Shown: positions 9,754 through 18,225, numbered from the stretch's first letter. The stretch is 64,000 nucleotides of DNA from Chitinophagales bacterium (GCA_013298665.1 JAAFIK010000011.1:1-64000); one strand, 5' to 3'. The notes: generated by a model from the sequence alone, not told the origin. A program made the numbers and translations.

Positions 9754-11079
9754 ATGGGCATTATTAAAGACCGGTTTAAGACCAAGGCTGACGCAGTAGC
9801 CACAGAAATAAAAACATTACTTAAGGATCACGGCGATAAAAAAATCGGCGAAGTCACCCTGAGCCAGATCTACCAGGGTATGCGTGGCATAACCGGTCTT
9901 GTAACTGAGACCTCTTTGCTGGATGCGCAGGAAGGCATCCGTTTCAGGGGGTATACGATTCCGGAACTTCAGCAGAAACTACCCAAATATAAGGGGGGGA
10001 GTGAGCCTATGCCGGAAGGCCTCTTTTACTTAATGCTGGTGGGGGAACTTCCTTCAGAAGAGGACGTACAACACCTCACCAGTGTCTGGCAGCGCAGGAG
10101 CCATGTGCCGAATCATGTTTTTGCCACAATTGAGGCCTTGCCGGTCAATACCCATCCAATGACACAGTTTGTAGTGGCGGTGATGGCTTTACAGACGGAA
10201 AGTTCATTTTCGAAGCGCTATGCAGCGGGGATGAGTAAAAAAGACTATTGGGATGCGGTGTTTGACGATGCGATGGACCTGATTGCCCGTCTGCCGCGTG
10301 TTGCTGCGTATATCTACCGACGGAAGTATAAAAATGGCGAACATATCCACCCCAATGGGCTGCTTGACTGGGCAGGTAATTTTGCCCACATGATGGGTTT
10401 TGAGGATGATACGTTTAAAGAGTTGATGCGGTTGTATATGACGATTCATGCCGATCATGAAGGGGGGAATGTATCTGCACATGCCACACACCTGGTGGGG
10501 TCGGCACTGAGTGATCCTTACCTGAGTTTTGCTGCGGGTATGAATGGGCTTGCCGGTCCATTGCACGGACTGGCTAACCAGGAAGTGATCAAGTGGATAT
10601 TTGAACTGCGTGAAGAATTACAGACAGAATCACCAACCGGAGAGCAGATTGCTGAGTATGTAAAAAAGACCCTCAGTGAAGGGAAAGTGGTACCAGGTTA
10701 TGGCCATGCGGTACTGCGCAAGACGGATCCACGGTTTACGGCGCAGATGGAATTTGGCCAGAAACATATGCCTGATGATCCGCTGGTAAAAACGGTGTGG
10801 ACGATTTACGAAGTGGTGCCACCCATTCTCCAGTCGCTGGGTAAGATCAAAAACCCCTGGCCGAATGTGGATGCGCACAGTGGGGCCTTGCTGGTACACT
10901 ACAATATGGTGGAATACGAGTTTTATACGGTATTGTTTGGTGTTTCCCGTTCTCTTGGTGTACTGGCCAGTTTGATCTGGGACAGGGCGCTTGGCTTCCC
11001 CCTTGAAAGACCAAAATCAGTAACCACTGATCTGGTTAAGCTCTGGCTGGATGGGAAAGACGAAATCTGGGAGGGATAA
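9754..11079 (+). CDS. gltA: citrate synthase, eukaryotic/mitochondrial-like type
   Basis: A 441-residue citrate synthase, which condenses acetyl-CoA and oxaloacetate in the first step of the TCA cycle. Putative catalytic residues are His271 (GPLHGLANQE), His318 (PGYGHAVLR) and Asp373 (NVDAHSGALL), almost the numbering of the pig heart enzyme (274, 320, 375). The segment HADHEGGNVSAHATHLVGSA and the overall length resemble the mitochondrial dimeric enzyme more than the NADH-sensitive hexameric E. coli type. A start at the ATG at 9754 gives MGIIKDRFKTKADAVA. A hairpin terminator follows at 11106-11132. No other TCA gene adjoins. Confidence 0.95.
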   Translation: MGIIKDRFKTKADAVATEIKTLLKDHGDKKIGEVTLSQIYQGMRGITGLVTETSLLDAQEGIRFRGYTIPELQQKLPKYKGGSEPMPEGLFYLMLVGELPSEEDVQHLTSVWQRRSHVPNHVFATIEALPVNTHPMTQFVVAVMALQTESSFSKRYAAGMSKKDYWDAVFDDAMDLIARLPRVAAYIYRRKYKNGEHIHPNGLLDWAGNFAHMMGFEDDTFKELMRLYMTIHADHEGGNVSAHATHLVGSALSDPYLSFAAGMNGLAGPLHGLANQEVIKWIFELREELQTESPTGEQIAEYVKKTLSEGKVVPGYGHAVLRKTDPRFTAQMEFGQKHMPDDPLVKTVWTIYEVVPPILQSLGKIKNPWPNVDAHSGALLVHYNMVEYEFYTVLFGVSRSLGVLASLIWDRALGFPLERPKSVTTDLVKLWLDGKDEIWEG

Positions 11080-11105
11080 AACTCCGTTCAATCAATAAAC
11101 TTTGC

Positions 11106-11132
11106 CCCCGGAACATTGTTTCGGGGTTTTTT
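11106..11132 (+). terminator. rho-independent terminator after gltA
   Basis: CCCCGGAAC pairs with GTTTCGGGG (9 bp including one G-T pair, 3-nt loop), followed by TTTTTT. Confidence 0.75.
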
Positions 11133-11158
11133 CTTATTTTGCCTCAAATATGTTTTTC

Positions 11159-11920
11159 ATGAAGAAAGTAATTGCAGTAATCTCAATGGTGATGTTTTCC
11201 TTTGCCCTTTTTGCACAACCCGGCAAAAAGGCTGCTGCACCGGCAGCGAAGAAGAACCCTCACCTTGCGGTATTTATACAAAGTGCTATCAGCGGTGATG
11301 TTGGTACAGCGGTGACGGCACTTAGTTATTATGTAACTGAGCAGGGCGGGAACACCCCATATGCGGATACGCTGGCCATGCTGTATATGCAGCAGGGGGC
11401 TTATGCGCAATGTTACTATTGGTCCAACCGCAGGTTAAAGGAATTACCCGATAATACCGCACTGATGGAAATGAAAGCCGTTTCGCTGGATAAGTTGCAA
11501 CAGCCCAAAGAAGCGATTACGTTGTTTGAGCAATTGTTTAAAAAGACACAGAGTCCCTTTCATGCATATAAGCTGATGGAGTTGCAATATGGATTAAAGC
11601 GATTGGTAGAATGTGTAACCACGGCACAGGCAGCAGAACGTTTGCAATTTAAACCCGATTACCTGATGCCCTATTCTGTAGGTGAACAAAACGGCCGTAC
11701 TTACCTGCAGGCTGGTGTGTACAATGTACATGCGCTTGCACTTTACGACCTTGATAAGAAGGCGGAGGCGAAACAGTATTTAGAGAAGGCACTGGCTTTG
11801 GACAGTACATTTTTGCTGGCCCGTCAGAACCTTGAAGCTATCCGGGCTATTGAAAGTGGTGGCAACAAAACGATCCGGCAGGAAGCCTCACCGGGCGCAC
11901 CTCCAGCGAACAAACAATAA
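11159..11920 (+). CDS. exported tetratricopeptide-like protein
   Basis: A 253-residue protein. Signal peptide MKKVIAVISMVMFSFALFAQ with cleavage near residue 20, then a Lys/Ala-rich linker and helical repeats. Segments such as YADTLAMLYMQQGAYAQCYY, NTALMEMKAVSLDKLQQPKE and ALYDLDKKAEAKQYLEKALA look like TPR units. It is probably a periplasmic or outer-membrane scaffold; no specific role can be inferred. An upstream in-frame ATG at 11150 adds three residues. It stands alone between gltA and the tRNA genes. Confidence 0.65.
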   Translation: MKKVIAVISMVMFSFALFAQPGKKAAAPAAKKNPHLAVFIQSAISGDVGTAVTALSYYVTEQGGNTPYADTLAMLYMQQGAYAQCYYWSNRRLKELPDNTALMEMKAVSLDKLQQPKEAITLFEQLFKKTQSPFHAYKLMELQYGLKRLVECVTTAQAAERLQFKPDYLMPYSVGEQNGRTYLQAGVYNVHALALYDLDKKAEAKQYLEKALALDSTFLLARQNLEAIRAIESGGNKTIRQEASPGAPPANKQ

Positions 11921-11933
11921 TGGGTAAAATAAT

Positions 11934-11964
11934 TTTGGGGATCAACGGGTTGCCTGTATATTTG
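11934..11964 (+). promoter_or_regulatory. consensus promoter of the tRNA locus
   Basis: TTTG at 11934-11937 and TATATTTG at 11957-11964 with a 19-nt spacer. It ends 11 nt before the first tRNA-like sequence and would drive the downstream tRNA-Ala too. Confidence 0.7.
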
Positions 11965-11975
11965 CAGCCCTGTAA

Positions 11976-12027
11976 GGGGAATCAGCTCAGTTAGCTAGAG
12001 CGTCCCGCTGGTGGCGGGAAGGTCACC
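11976..12027 (+). pseudogene. broken tRNA: 5' acceptor strand, D arm and anticodon arm only
   Basis: From GGGGAATCAGCTCAGTTAGC the sequence copies the layout of the tRNA-Ala at 12058: acceptor 5' strand, D arm, then a 5-bp anticodon stem TCCCG/CGGGA with a 7-nt loop CTGGTGG (apparent anticodon GGT) and AGGTC. The following bases cannot form a T arm, and no 3' acceptor strand complementary to GGGGAAT is present. It is therefore a truncated or degenerate copy with a changed anticodon arm, not a working tRNA. Confidence 0.7.
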
Positions 12028-12057
12028 ACCAGGTTGATTAGTCGTTATTGAAGATAT

Positions 12058-12133
<76 letters not shown>

Positions 12134-12143
12134 TTTTTAACCG

Positions 12144-12178
12144 AGGCTGCTCATGCTTTTGAGACAGCCTTTTTTTTT
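12144..12178 (+). terminator. rho-independent terminator of the tRNA locus
   Basis: AGGCTGCTCA pairs with TGAGACAGCCT (one bulge), followed by eight further Ts. Confidence 0.75.
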
Positions 12179-12257
12179 ATGCCCTCCCACACCATTTTTC
12201 ACCTTACCAGCAGTGGTTCACAGGTGCCGATGCTTTGGTCGGCATGCCGATCGTGGC

Positions 12258-12286
12258 GCCGGTATTCGACTCCTGTAACTCCCACA
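12258..12286 (+). other. possible tRNA 3' fragment (degenerate T loop and acceptor strand)
   Basis: The bases TTCGACTCC (12265-12273) are identical to the T-loop region of the tRNA-Ala upstream, followed by AACTCCCA, which resembles a 3' acceptor strand with discriminator. The T stem does not pair well and no 5' half is found. The remaining sequence from 12179 to 12402 shows nothing else. Confidence 0.3.
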
Positions 12287-12402
12287 GCCACAGACAAGTG
12301 GTTTCAAACGATGTAAAGTTAGAATCCTTTCTTCATTTGCGCAAGATGTACACAAGGGGCTTTGGGTGCAGACCAGCACAGCGCCAATCTTTCTGAAGGG
12401 GA

Positions 12403-12540
12403 TTAATGGCGTTGCAAGCACTTCTGCATCAGTGCGGTCAAAGCAATTGTCATGGTACCCTGTCCAGCTAAAAAAGTATCGTTTCCGGCATAGTCTATAC
12501 AGTGGTTATGCGGCGTAACATTGCCGAACGCCGTAATACC
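12403..12540 (-). pseudogene. C-terminal remnant resembling the adjacent lipoprotein
   Basis: Read on the minus strand from about 12540, 45 codons end in TAA at 12405-12403 and include CIDYAGNDTFLAGQGTMTIA. This resembles YIDFAGNNLSVSTGSITITA of the lipoprotein immediately upstream on the same strand, in a different reading frame and without its own start. It looks like a decayed duplicate or frameshifted tail. The similarity is short, so chance cannot be excluded. Confidence 0.4.
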
Positions 12541-12544
12541 GTAC

Positions 12545-13003
12545 TCATGGTTCAACAGGCGTATTGGTAAAAGAACCCGTTATCGGTCGTGGTACACCCG
12601 ACATATCATTGACGGTTGCCGAAAAATTCCCGGATACCAGATTATTTGAATAAGCAGTTATGGTTATTGAACCAGTGGATACCGAAAGATTGTTTCCGGC
12701 GAAATCAATATAGTATAAGGAGTTGGCACTTCCGCTTGTAATTGGATATGTGCCGGTATTAAGTGAGGATACGGTTAGTGAGACATTAAATGCCCTCAGG
12801 CTGGTTCCTTTTGTTGCAACAATGACAGGAGTTGTGGCCATACTGGTTGCATATGCTTTATGCAGGTTCGCTGAATTTACCGTATCGTTATACTTCCATG
12901 TGAAAGAACCTGAAGCGGACGTTTCGGACTTTTTACATGACGTAAACAGAAAAGCACCGAGGAAAAATGCAGGGAATAATAAAAGGATAATTTTTTTTGA
13001 CAT
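12545..13003 (-). CDS. hypothetical lipoprotein (DUF6252-like)
   Basis: A 152-residue protein with a lipoprotein signal: MSKKIILLLFPAFFLGAFLF followed by TSC at residues 21-23. The mature part begins KKSETSASGSFTWKYNDT and continues as a beta-rich, Ser/Thr/Asn-rich domain with SLNTGTYPIT and ANSLYYIDFAGN. This pattern resembles the small DUF6252-type lipoproteins frequent in Bacteroidota. Probably anchored in the outer membrane; function unknown. It lies in an accessory-looking stretch between the tRNA-Ala and pdhB. Confidence 0.6.
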   Translation of the reverse strand: MSKKIILLLFPAFFLGAFLFTSCKKSETSASGSFTWKYNDTVNSANLHKAYATSMATTPVIVATKGTSLRAFNVSLTVSSLNTGTYPITSGSANSLYYIDFAGNNLSVSTGSITITAYSNNLVSGNFSATVNDMSGVPRPITGSFTNTPVEP

Positions 13004-13374
13004 AGTGGTTGATTAAAAAATGTGAGTGATACTGGCATAACCCGTAAACAAAGCAACGTCTACAGTGCCGGATCGCATGAGCTTTTTTTATCCGTTACCG
13101 TCACAATATAAAAATAAAATACTTTATAGTAAAACCTTACACCAGGAAAACAAACTGTATAAGGTGCTCGCGGGTTATTTTATTTCAGGGTTGCCGATCG
13201 CACCAGGCGAATTTTTACCTTATCCAGCTCCCGGCGTGGTTGGCAAAACCCGGCAGCAGACCGTTAAAACGGGCCTTCTCTCTTGTTCCGGATCCGGGAC
13301 GCAACATAAACAACACAAAATTCAGCCGATCCGACCCCTTGCCCCTGCCGGGCTAAAGGGTAGGCAAAAGGTAG

Positions 13375-13405
13375 GATATCCCACTGTAAAGGGAAGTGGG
13401 ATATC
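13375..13405. repeat. perfect 11-bp inverted repeat
   Basis: GATATCCCACT (13375-13385) and AGTGGGATATC (13395-13405) with a 9-nt loop. No T tract follows on either strand, so it is not an ordinary terminator. Confidence 0.7.
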
Positions 13406-13455
13406 TCTGGGTGATGACTGACTGAAAAGCAGTGGAAAAGGGAGATAGTCTGCAC

Positions 13456-13486
13456 GTACCCTCCCGGAGCAGTAGCAGGAGGGTAC
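13456..13486. repeat. perfect 9-bp inverted repeat
   Basis: GTACCCTCC (13456-13464) and GGAGGGTAC (13478-13486) with a 13-nt loop, 50 nt after the previous inverted repeat. Confidence 0.65.
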
Positions 13487-13580
13487 ACCCTGCATCTTAT
13501 GTCTTGCGGCTCACTTCCTGCACTACGTGCCTGTGGTACCGGGTAGGATGTCTTCCTCTTGCAACGACTTCAAGGGGAAA

Positions 13581-13612
13581 TTTGCTGGTATGGGCTGCAA
13601 GCAATATTTTTG
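13581..13612 (+). promoter_or_regulatory. consensus promoter of pdhB
   Basis: TTTG at 13581-13584 and TATTTTTG at 13605-13612 with a 20-nt spacer, ending 21 nt before the ATG at 13634. Confidence 0.7.
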
Positions 13613-13633
13613 CGGCTCAAATACATTAGCGCA

Positions 13634-14617
13634 ATGCGACAAATAGCTTTCAGGGAAGCCCTCAGAGAGGCCATGACGGAAGAGATGAGACGGGATGACC
13701 GTGTGTTTCTGATGGGAGAGGAAGTGGCGGAATACAATGGTGCCTATAAGGTAAGCCAGGGTATGCTCGATGAGTTTGGCGAAAAACGGGTTATCGACAC
13801 TCCCATTGCCGAGCTGGGCTTTGCGGCGATTGCCGTAGGTGCTGCACAAAACGGGCTGCGCCCCATTGTTGAGTTCATGACCTGGAACTTTGCTGTACTG
13901 CCGCTGGACCAGATCCTCAATACAGCGTCTAAAATGCTGGCGATGAGCGGCGGACAGGTGGGATGTCCCATCGTATTCCGCGGCCCCAATGGCAGCGCCG
14001 GTCAGTTAGGTGCCCAGCACTCTACCGCCTTTGAAAGCCTTTATGCCAATATCCCCGGTCTTAAAGTTATCTCTGTAAGCAACCCCTACGACGCCAAAGG
14101 ACTCCTCAAAAGCGCCATCCGTGATGACGATCCGGTTATGTTTATGGAAAGCGAAGTGATGTATGGGGAAAAAGGCGATGTGCCTGAAGAAGAATACCTG
14201 ATTCCTATTGGTAAAGCAGACATCAAAAGGGCGGGGAAAGACGTAACCATCGTTTCTTTTAATAAAATGATGAAGGTTGCCCTTGGTGCAGCCGAAGAGC
14301 TCGCCAAAGAAGGTATTGAAGCAGAAGTGATCGACCTGCGCACCATCCGTCCGCTGGACTGGTTTACGATCGTAGAATCGGTAAAGAAAACCAATCGCCT
14401 CGTGATTGTGGAAGAGCAGTGGCCATTCGCCTCCGTATCTTCCGAAATTACCTACCGCATACAAAAGGAAGCTTTCGATTACCTCGATGCCCCGATACGC
14501 CGTATCACAAGTGCCGATGCGCCGATGCACTATGCGCCTAACCTCGTTGCCGCATACCTGCCGGATGTACCGCGTACGGTTAAACTGGTTAAGGAAGTGA
14601 TGTACCTTAAGAAATAA
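13634..14617 (+). CDS. pdhB: pyruvate dehydrogenase E1 component, beta subunit
   Basis: A 327-residue transketolase-like protein beginning MRQIAFREALREAMTEEMRR. It has the thiamine-diphosphate-binding E1-beta features FLMGEEVAEYNGAYKVS, RVIDTPIAELGFAAIAVGAA and VEFMTWNFA, and a C-terminal transketolase domain (VIDLRTIRPLD, VIVEEQWPFAS). With E1-alpha it decarboxylates pyruvate and acetylates the E2 lipoyl group. The alpha subunit and E2 are not adjacent, so it is encoded apart. The 13634 start fits the family N-terminus and follows a consensus promoter. A branched-chain 2-oxoacid E1-beta is the main alternative. Confidence 0.92.
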   Translation: MRQIAFREALREAMTEEMRRDDRVFLMGEEVAEYNGAYKVSQGMLDEFGEKRVIDTPIAELGFAAIAVGAAQNGLRPIVEFMTWNFAVLPLDQILNTASKMLAMSGGQVGCPIVFRGPNGSAGQLGAQHSTAFESLYANIPGLKVISVSNPYDAKGLLKSAIRDDDPVMFMESEVMYGEKGDVPEEEYLIPIGKADIKRAGKDVTIVSFNKMMKVALGAAEELAKEGIEAEVIDLRTIRPLDWFTIVESVKKTNRLVIVEEQWPFASVSSEITYRIQKEAFDYLDAPIRRITSADAPMHYAPNLVAAYLPDVPRTVKLVKEVMYLKK

Positions 14618-14640
14618 GACGCTTGTATACTATATATATG

Positions 14641-14667
14641 AACCGGACGATCGTCCGGTTTTTTTGT
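14641..14667 (+). terminator. rho-independent terminator after pdhB
   Basis: The perfect palindrome AACCGGACGATCGTCCGGTT is followed directly by a run of Ts. Confidence 0.85.
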
Positions 14668-14784
14668 GCAGTATCCCGGTATTGCCGGACAGCCTGTACG
14701 GCTATGCCGCCGGTTGCTTTGCATAATCCGGGATAATCGTGCGTAGAATTATACCAGCGGCAGATAACCTTGACGCTGAATACG

Positions 14785-14792
14785 TATTTTTG
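14785..14792 (+). promoter_or_regulatory. -7 promoter element of the outer-membrane barrel gene
   Basis: TATTTTTG, perfect TAnnTTTG, 33 nt before the ATG at 14826; no clear -33 box. Confidence 0.5.
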
Positions 14793-14825
14793 TAAAGCAC
14801 CGTAAATCATTTTAATACTTTGTCC

Positions 14826-17261
14826 ATGCCCAAATTCGTCCCTCCGGCCAGAAAATTAATTCTTGTATGGCTGACCTTTGCCTTTTTTGTATCATCTGCG
14901 CTCAACACGCTACAGGCCCAAAAACAGGACAGTATCCGCCTCAGGATCGTGGATAAGAAAAACCAACCCATTGGCTTTGCAAGTTTTACCATCATCAACC
15001 GCATTGATACCCTGCAGGTAATGGGAAGAACAGCAGATAGTATGGGTCAGGTATGGGTTTCCCTGCTGCCGCAACAATACCTGGTACGTATAACAGCGCT
15101 GGGGTATGCCCCCGTTGAAAAAGGTATTACGATTAAGCCAGGGATAAGAACTTTTGTGTTTTCGGCTGCGCCCTCTACAAAGGAAATGGCAAATGTGGTG
15201 GTGACTTCAAGAAGACCTATGATGCGGCAGGAGGAGGATAAAACGGTAGTGGATCCGGAGAATATGGTCAATACCTCCACCAATGCATATGAAGTGATTG
15301 AGAAAACTCCCGGTATCTTTATGGACCAGGACGGGAACATATACCTCACCAGTACCACACCGGCTACCGTATATATCAATGGCAAGGAAATGCGGATGAG
15401 TGCTGCCGATGTGGCTACCATGCTCAAGAGTCTGCCCCCCGGCGCCATAGCCAAAATCGAAATCATGCGTACCCCTTCAGCCAAATACGATGCCTCCGGC
15501 GGCGGGGGTGTTGTAAATGTCATCCTCAAGAAAGGCGTAAAGATTGGTCTTACCGGCAGCCTCAATGCCAATATGAACCAGGGGGTGTATGGCAACCAGG
15601 GTATCGGTTTCAGCCTGAACAATAATACAGGTAAGGTGAGCGCCTACCTCAATACACAGTTCAGTCGCCGTACGGGTTATGAGCAGATCGTTACCGACCG
15701 CAATTTTGCGACTGATTCGCTCCTGTCGCAGGATGCCTATACCCGCTACCCGGCTCGCTCGTTTTACACCGGTTATGGTATTACATACGAGGCCGGTAAG
15801 AAATGGGAACTGAGTTATGACGGCCGGTTCAGCCTCAACCAGTCCGACAACTCAACCGTAAATGGTTCCGTTATCCGCAAAGCCAGCAGCAATGCCACCA
15901 TCACCCGGAATCTTGGCCGCATCAGCAACGATGCGGCATCATTGGGACTCAACCAGAATTTAGAAGCCAAACTCAAAATAGATTCTGCGGGGTCGGAATG
16001 GACAACAGGATTGACCTATAGCTACAACCGCAACCGTACCCAACAGGATTTTACCACTGCTTTCGAGGTGCCGGTAGCCACTCTTTTCGGAGGTGATGGC
16101 GATATCAATACTGATCGTCATTTCTTTATGGCGCAGACAGACCTCAAATGGAAATTCAGTAAACAACTAACGGCAGAGGCGGGGGTTAAAACAACGGTAC
16201 AGGATTATAAAAGTTTTACCGAGTTTTTCCGGCAACTGGGTGGCGTGCGCAATAAAGACCTTGCCCGTACCAATACTTTTGCCTATAAAGAAAACATCAA
16301 CGCGGCCTATCTTCAGGCTTCCCAAACCTTTGCGGGCTTTACCCTGAAAGCTGGTGCCAGGGTAGAGAATACCAATATGCGTGGCCGGCAAACGGTGCCC
16401 GGCGATACTTCTTTTACCATACATCGTACCGATCTCTTTCCTTACCTCTATCTCAGCCGCAACCTCTTTAGTATTATGCAATACCCCCTTCGCGGTTACC
16501 TGGTTTACAGGCGTACCATCAGCCGGCCGGGATACGATTTGCTGAACCCCTTCCCGCGTTTTGCAGACCAGTACCTTTCTGAAACGGGTAACCCATCTCT
16601 CCGGCCGCAGTTTACCAATAACTACGAGGCGAACGTGAGTTTTGATGAAACCCCGGTACTGGCGGTCGGACTCAACCAGACCAAAGACATTTTTACCAAT
16701 GTTATTTACCAGTCCGACAGCAGCCGGAGTGTGGCCATACGTACGTACGATAATCTGGGCACCAATAAGGAAATGTATTTCAGGGCTACAGGCGCCCTCC
16801 CCCCTGGTGGCAAGTACTTTTTTGTAGTAGGGGCACAGTACAACCATAATTTTTACGAAGGATTGTATGAAAACAGACCCCTGTCTTTTAAGCGGGGCAG
16901 TTGGTTTTTCTTTACCTATCACAGCCTGAAATTAGACAGCCGTTCACAATTCAGTTTTCATGGCTTTCTCCGGTTGCGGGGTCAGCAGCAGTTTTATGAA
17001 CTGAGTTCTTTTGGTTCTACCAATTTCAACATCAACCGGCAGTTTTTCCGTAAAAAACTCACCGTTACACTCAATGTGAATGATGTGTTTTTCACCAATA
17101 AGAACAAATTTGCCCTTCAACAAGGTACCGTTAATGCCAGTGGTCTCCGCCAGTCAGATACCCGTCGTTTTGGCATCAACCTGCGCTACAATTTTGGTAT
17201 GCGCAAAAAAGAAGACACCAATAACACCTTTAATGCTGAATCTGCTGAGCGGGCAAATTAA
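14826..17261 (+). CDS. outer-membrane beta-barrel protein with carboxypeptidase-like and plug domains
   Basis: An 811-residue protein from ATG 14826 (a TTG two codons upstream is less likely). Signal peptide through ALNTLQAQ, then a carboxypeptidase-regulatory-like beta domain (residues about 35-115), a plug-like domain (VVTSRRPMMRQEEDKTVVDP, YEVIEKTPGIFMDQDGNIYL, YINGKEMRMS, PSAKYDASGGGGVVNVILKK) and a long C-terminal barrel of the OMP_b-brl_3 type. These resemble TonB-dependent receptors but usually lack a SusD partner, and none is here. It may transport or bind a ligand at the outer membrane; the substrate is unknown. Confidence 0.85.
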   Translation: MPKFVPPARKLILVWLTFAFFVSSALNTLQAQKQDSIRLRIVDKKNQPIGFASFTIINRIDTLQVMGRTADSMGQVWVSLLPQQYLVRITALGYAPVEKGITIKPGIRTFVFSAAPSTKEMANVVVTSRRPMMRQEEDKTVVDPENMVNTSTNAYEVIEKTPGIFMDQDGNIYLTSTTPATVYINGKEMRMSAADVATMLKSLPPGAIAKIEIMRTPSAKYDASGGGGVVNVILKKGVKIGLTGSLNANMNQGVYGNQGIGFSLNNNTGKVSAYLNTQFSRRTGYEQIVTDRNFATDSLLSQDAYTRYPARSFYTGYGITYEAGKKWELSYDGRFSLNQSDNSTVNGSVIRKASSNATITRNLGRISNDAASLGLNQNLEAKLKIDSAGSEWTTGLTYSYNRNRTQQDFTTAFEVPVATLFGGDGDINTDRHFFMAQTDLKWKFSKQLTAEAGVKTTVQDYKSFTEFFRQLGGVRNKDLARTNTFAYKENINAAYLQASQTFAGFTLKAGARVENTNMRGRQTVPGDTSFTIHRTDLFPYLYLSRNLFSIMQYPLRGYLVYRRTISRPGYDLLNPFPRFADQYLSETGNPSLRPQFTNNYEANVSFDETPVLAVGLNQTKDIFTNVIYQSDSSRSVAIRTYDNLGTNKEMYFRATGALPPGGKYFFVVGAQYNHNFYEGLYENRPLSFKRGSWFFFTYHSLKLDSRSQFSFHGFLRLRGQQQFYELSSFGSTNFNINRQFFRKKLTVTLNVNDVFFTNKNKFALQQGTVNASGLRQSDTRRFGINLRYNFGMRKKEDTNNTFNAESAERAN

Positions 17262-17350
17262 CTGTGCCTGCCTCCGGGTGTATAAAGGGAGATAAAAAAC
17301 TTTTCCCTAAGCGAAGGTTTCGGTAGCTTGATGCGTCAAACCTTTGTCAT

Positions 17351-17917
17351 TTGCAGGATGAAGCATGGATAGTATTGTTGCGCCAGGGTGATGAACAGGC
17401 GTTTAAGTGGCTGGTAGAGCGCTATCGTAACCTTGTGTACCATACCGTACTCAATATTCTGCAAAACGGGGATGATGCGGATGATGCTGCACAGGAGGTC
17501 TTTATCCGCGTATTTCAATCCATAAACCAGTTCCGGGGCGAATCGGCCTTTACCACCTGGCTTTACCAGGTGTCGGTTCGGAAAGCAATTGACATCCTCC
17601 GGCGGCGGCAACGGCGTACAAGACTGCGCCAGTGGTTGCCCGGATGGATGCCCGATGAAAAAAAATCCATGGATACCCCTTTCTGCCACCCGGGCGTGGA
17701 ATACGACAACCGCGAAAAAGCAGCCATCCTCTTCAAAGCCATCAGCAGGTTACCAGAAAAACAGCGCATCGCATTCACCCTGGTGAAAGTGCAGGGATTG
17801 AGTTTCGCAGAAGCCGCAGCAGCTATGCAGCAGCACATCAAAGCGGTGGAATCACTGGTAACCCGGGCCAAACAAAAACTGCAGCAACAGTTACAAACAT
17901 ATAATACCGAAGCATGA
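17351..17917 (+). CDS. ECF-type RNA polymerase sigma factor
   Basis: A 188-residue sigma-70 family protein with region 2 (NLVYHTVLNILQNGDDADDA, AQEVFIRVFQSINQFRGES, FTTWLYQVSVRKAIDILRRR) and region 4 (ISRLPEKQRIAFTLVKVQGL, then a helix-turn-helix near residues 155-175). The start appears to be TTG at 17351; the ATG nearby is out of frame. A near-consensus -7 box, AACCTTTG (17339-17346), ends 4 nt before it. The stop overlaps the next start by 4 nt (ATGA), so it is translationally coupled to a small membrane protein, the usual ECF sigma/anti-sigma pair. Genes further downstream are its likely regulon. Confidence 0.9.
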   Translation: MQDEAWIVLLRQGDEQAFKWLVERYRNLVYHTVLNILQNGDDADDAAQEVFIRVFQSINQFRGESAFTTWLYQVSVRKAIDILRRRQRRTRLRQWLPGWMPDEKKSMDTPFCHPGVEYDNREKAAILFKAISRLPEKQRIAFTLVKVQGLSFAEAAAAMQQHIKAVESLVTRAKQKLQQQLQTYNTEA

Positions 17918-18225
17918 ATAAAAATAATACATACACGCCCTTAACAGACGACTACCTGCAAAGCGTTGCAGGTATGCAGATCGCTGCTACTGACGACTGG
18001 TTTTATGCACGGCTGCGAGCGAAGATGGAATGCAGGCAGTCCCTGCCGGAATGGTCGTTCCGGCTGAAACCCGTGTGGGTGATCGGTGCTTTGACAGGTC
18101 TGCTCCTGGTCAATGCCTGGATGCTCGGACAGCGCATCCAATCTCCGTTGAATGCAGGAGATACTCCCAGTGCTGAACAACTTTTTGTACAGGAGTACAA
18201 TATCCCGGTACCTTCTAATGATTAA
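17914..18225 (+). CDS. small single-span membrane protein, putative anti-sigma factor
   Basis: 103 residues with a cytoplasmic N-terminus (about 1-48), one membrane segment (VWVIGALTGLLLVNAWMLGQ, residues about 54-73) and a short periplasmic tail. It overlaps the sigma factor by 4 nt and is overlapped by the next gene by 8 nt. The position and topology suggest an anti-sigma factor. No zinc-binding anti-sigma motif (HxxxCxxC) is present, so the call rests on context. Confidence 0.6.
   Translation: MNKNNTYTPLTDDYLQSVAGMQIAATDDWFYARLRAKMECRQSLPEWSFRLKPVWVIGALTGLLLVNAWMLGQRIQSPLNAGDTPSAEQLFVQEYNIPVPSND

Larger units (their letters stand above)
13004..13633. other. gene-free 630-nt stretch with inverted repeats
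   Basis: No convincing protein gene. Short open frames here have no recognisable content. The stretch holds two strong inverted repeats (listed separately), a small CCGGATCCGG palindrome and, at its right end, the pdhB promoter. Confidence 0.6.

Noticed and set aside
11976..12050. Functional tRNA-Thr(GGT)
   Set aside because: The anticodon arm folds, but there is no T arm and no 3' acceptor strand.
13065..13421. 118-codon plus-strand open frame
   Set aside because: No domain, low-complexity composition, and it crosses the strong inverted repeat at 13375-13405.
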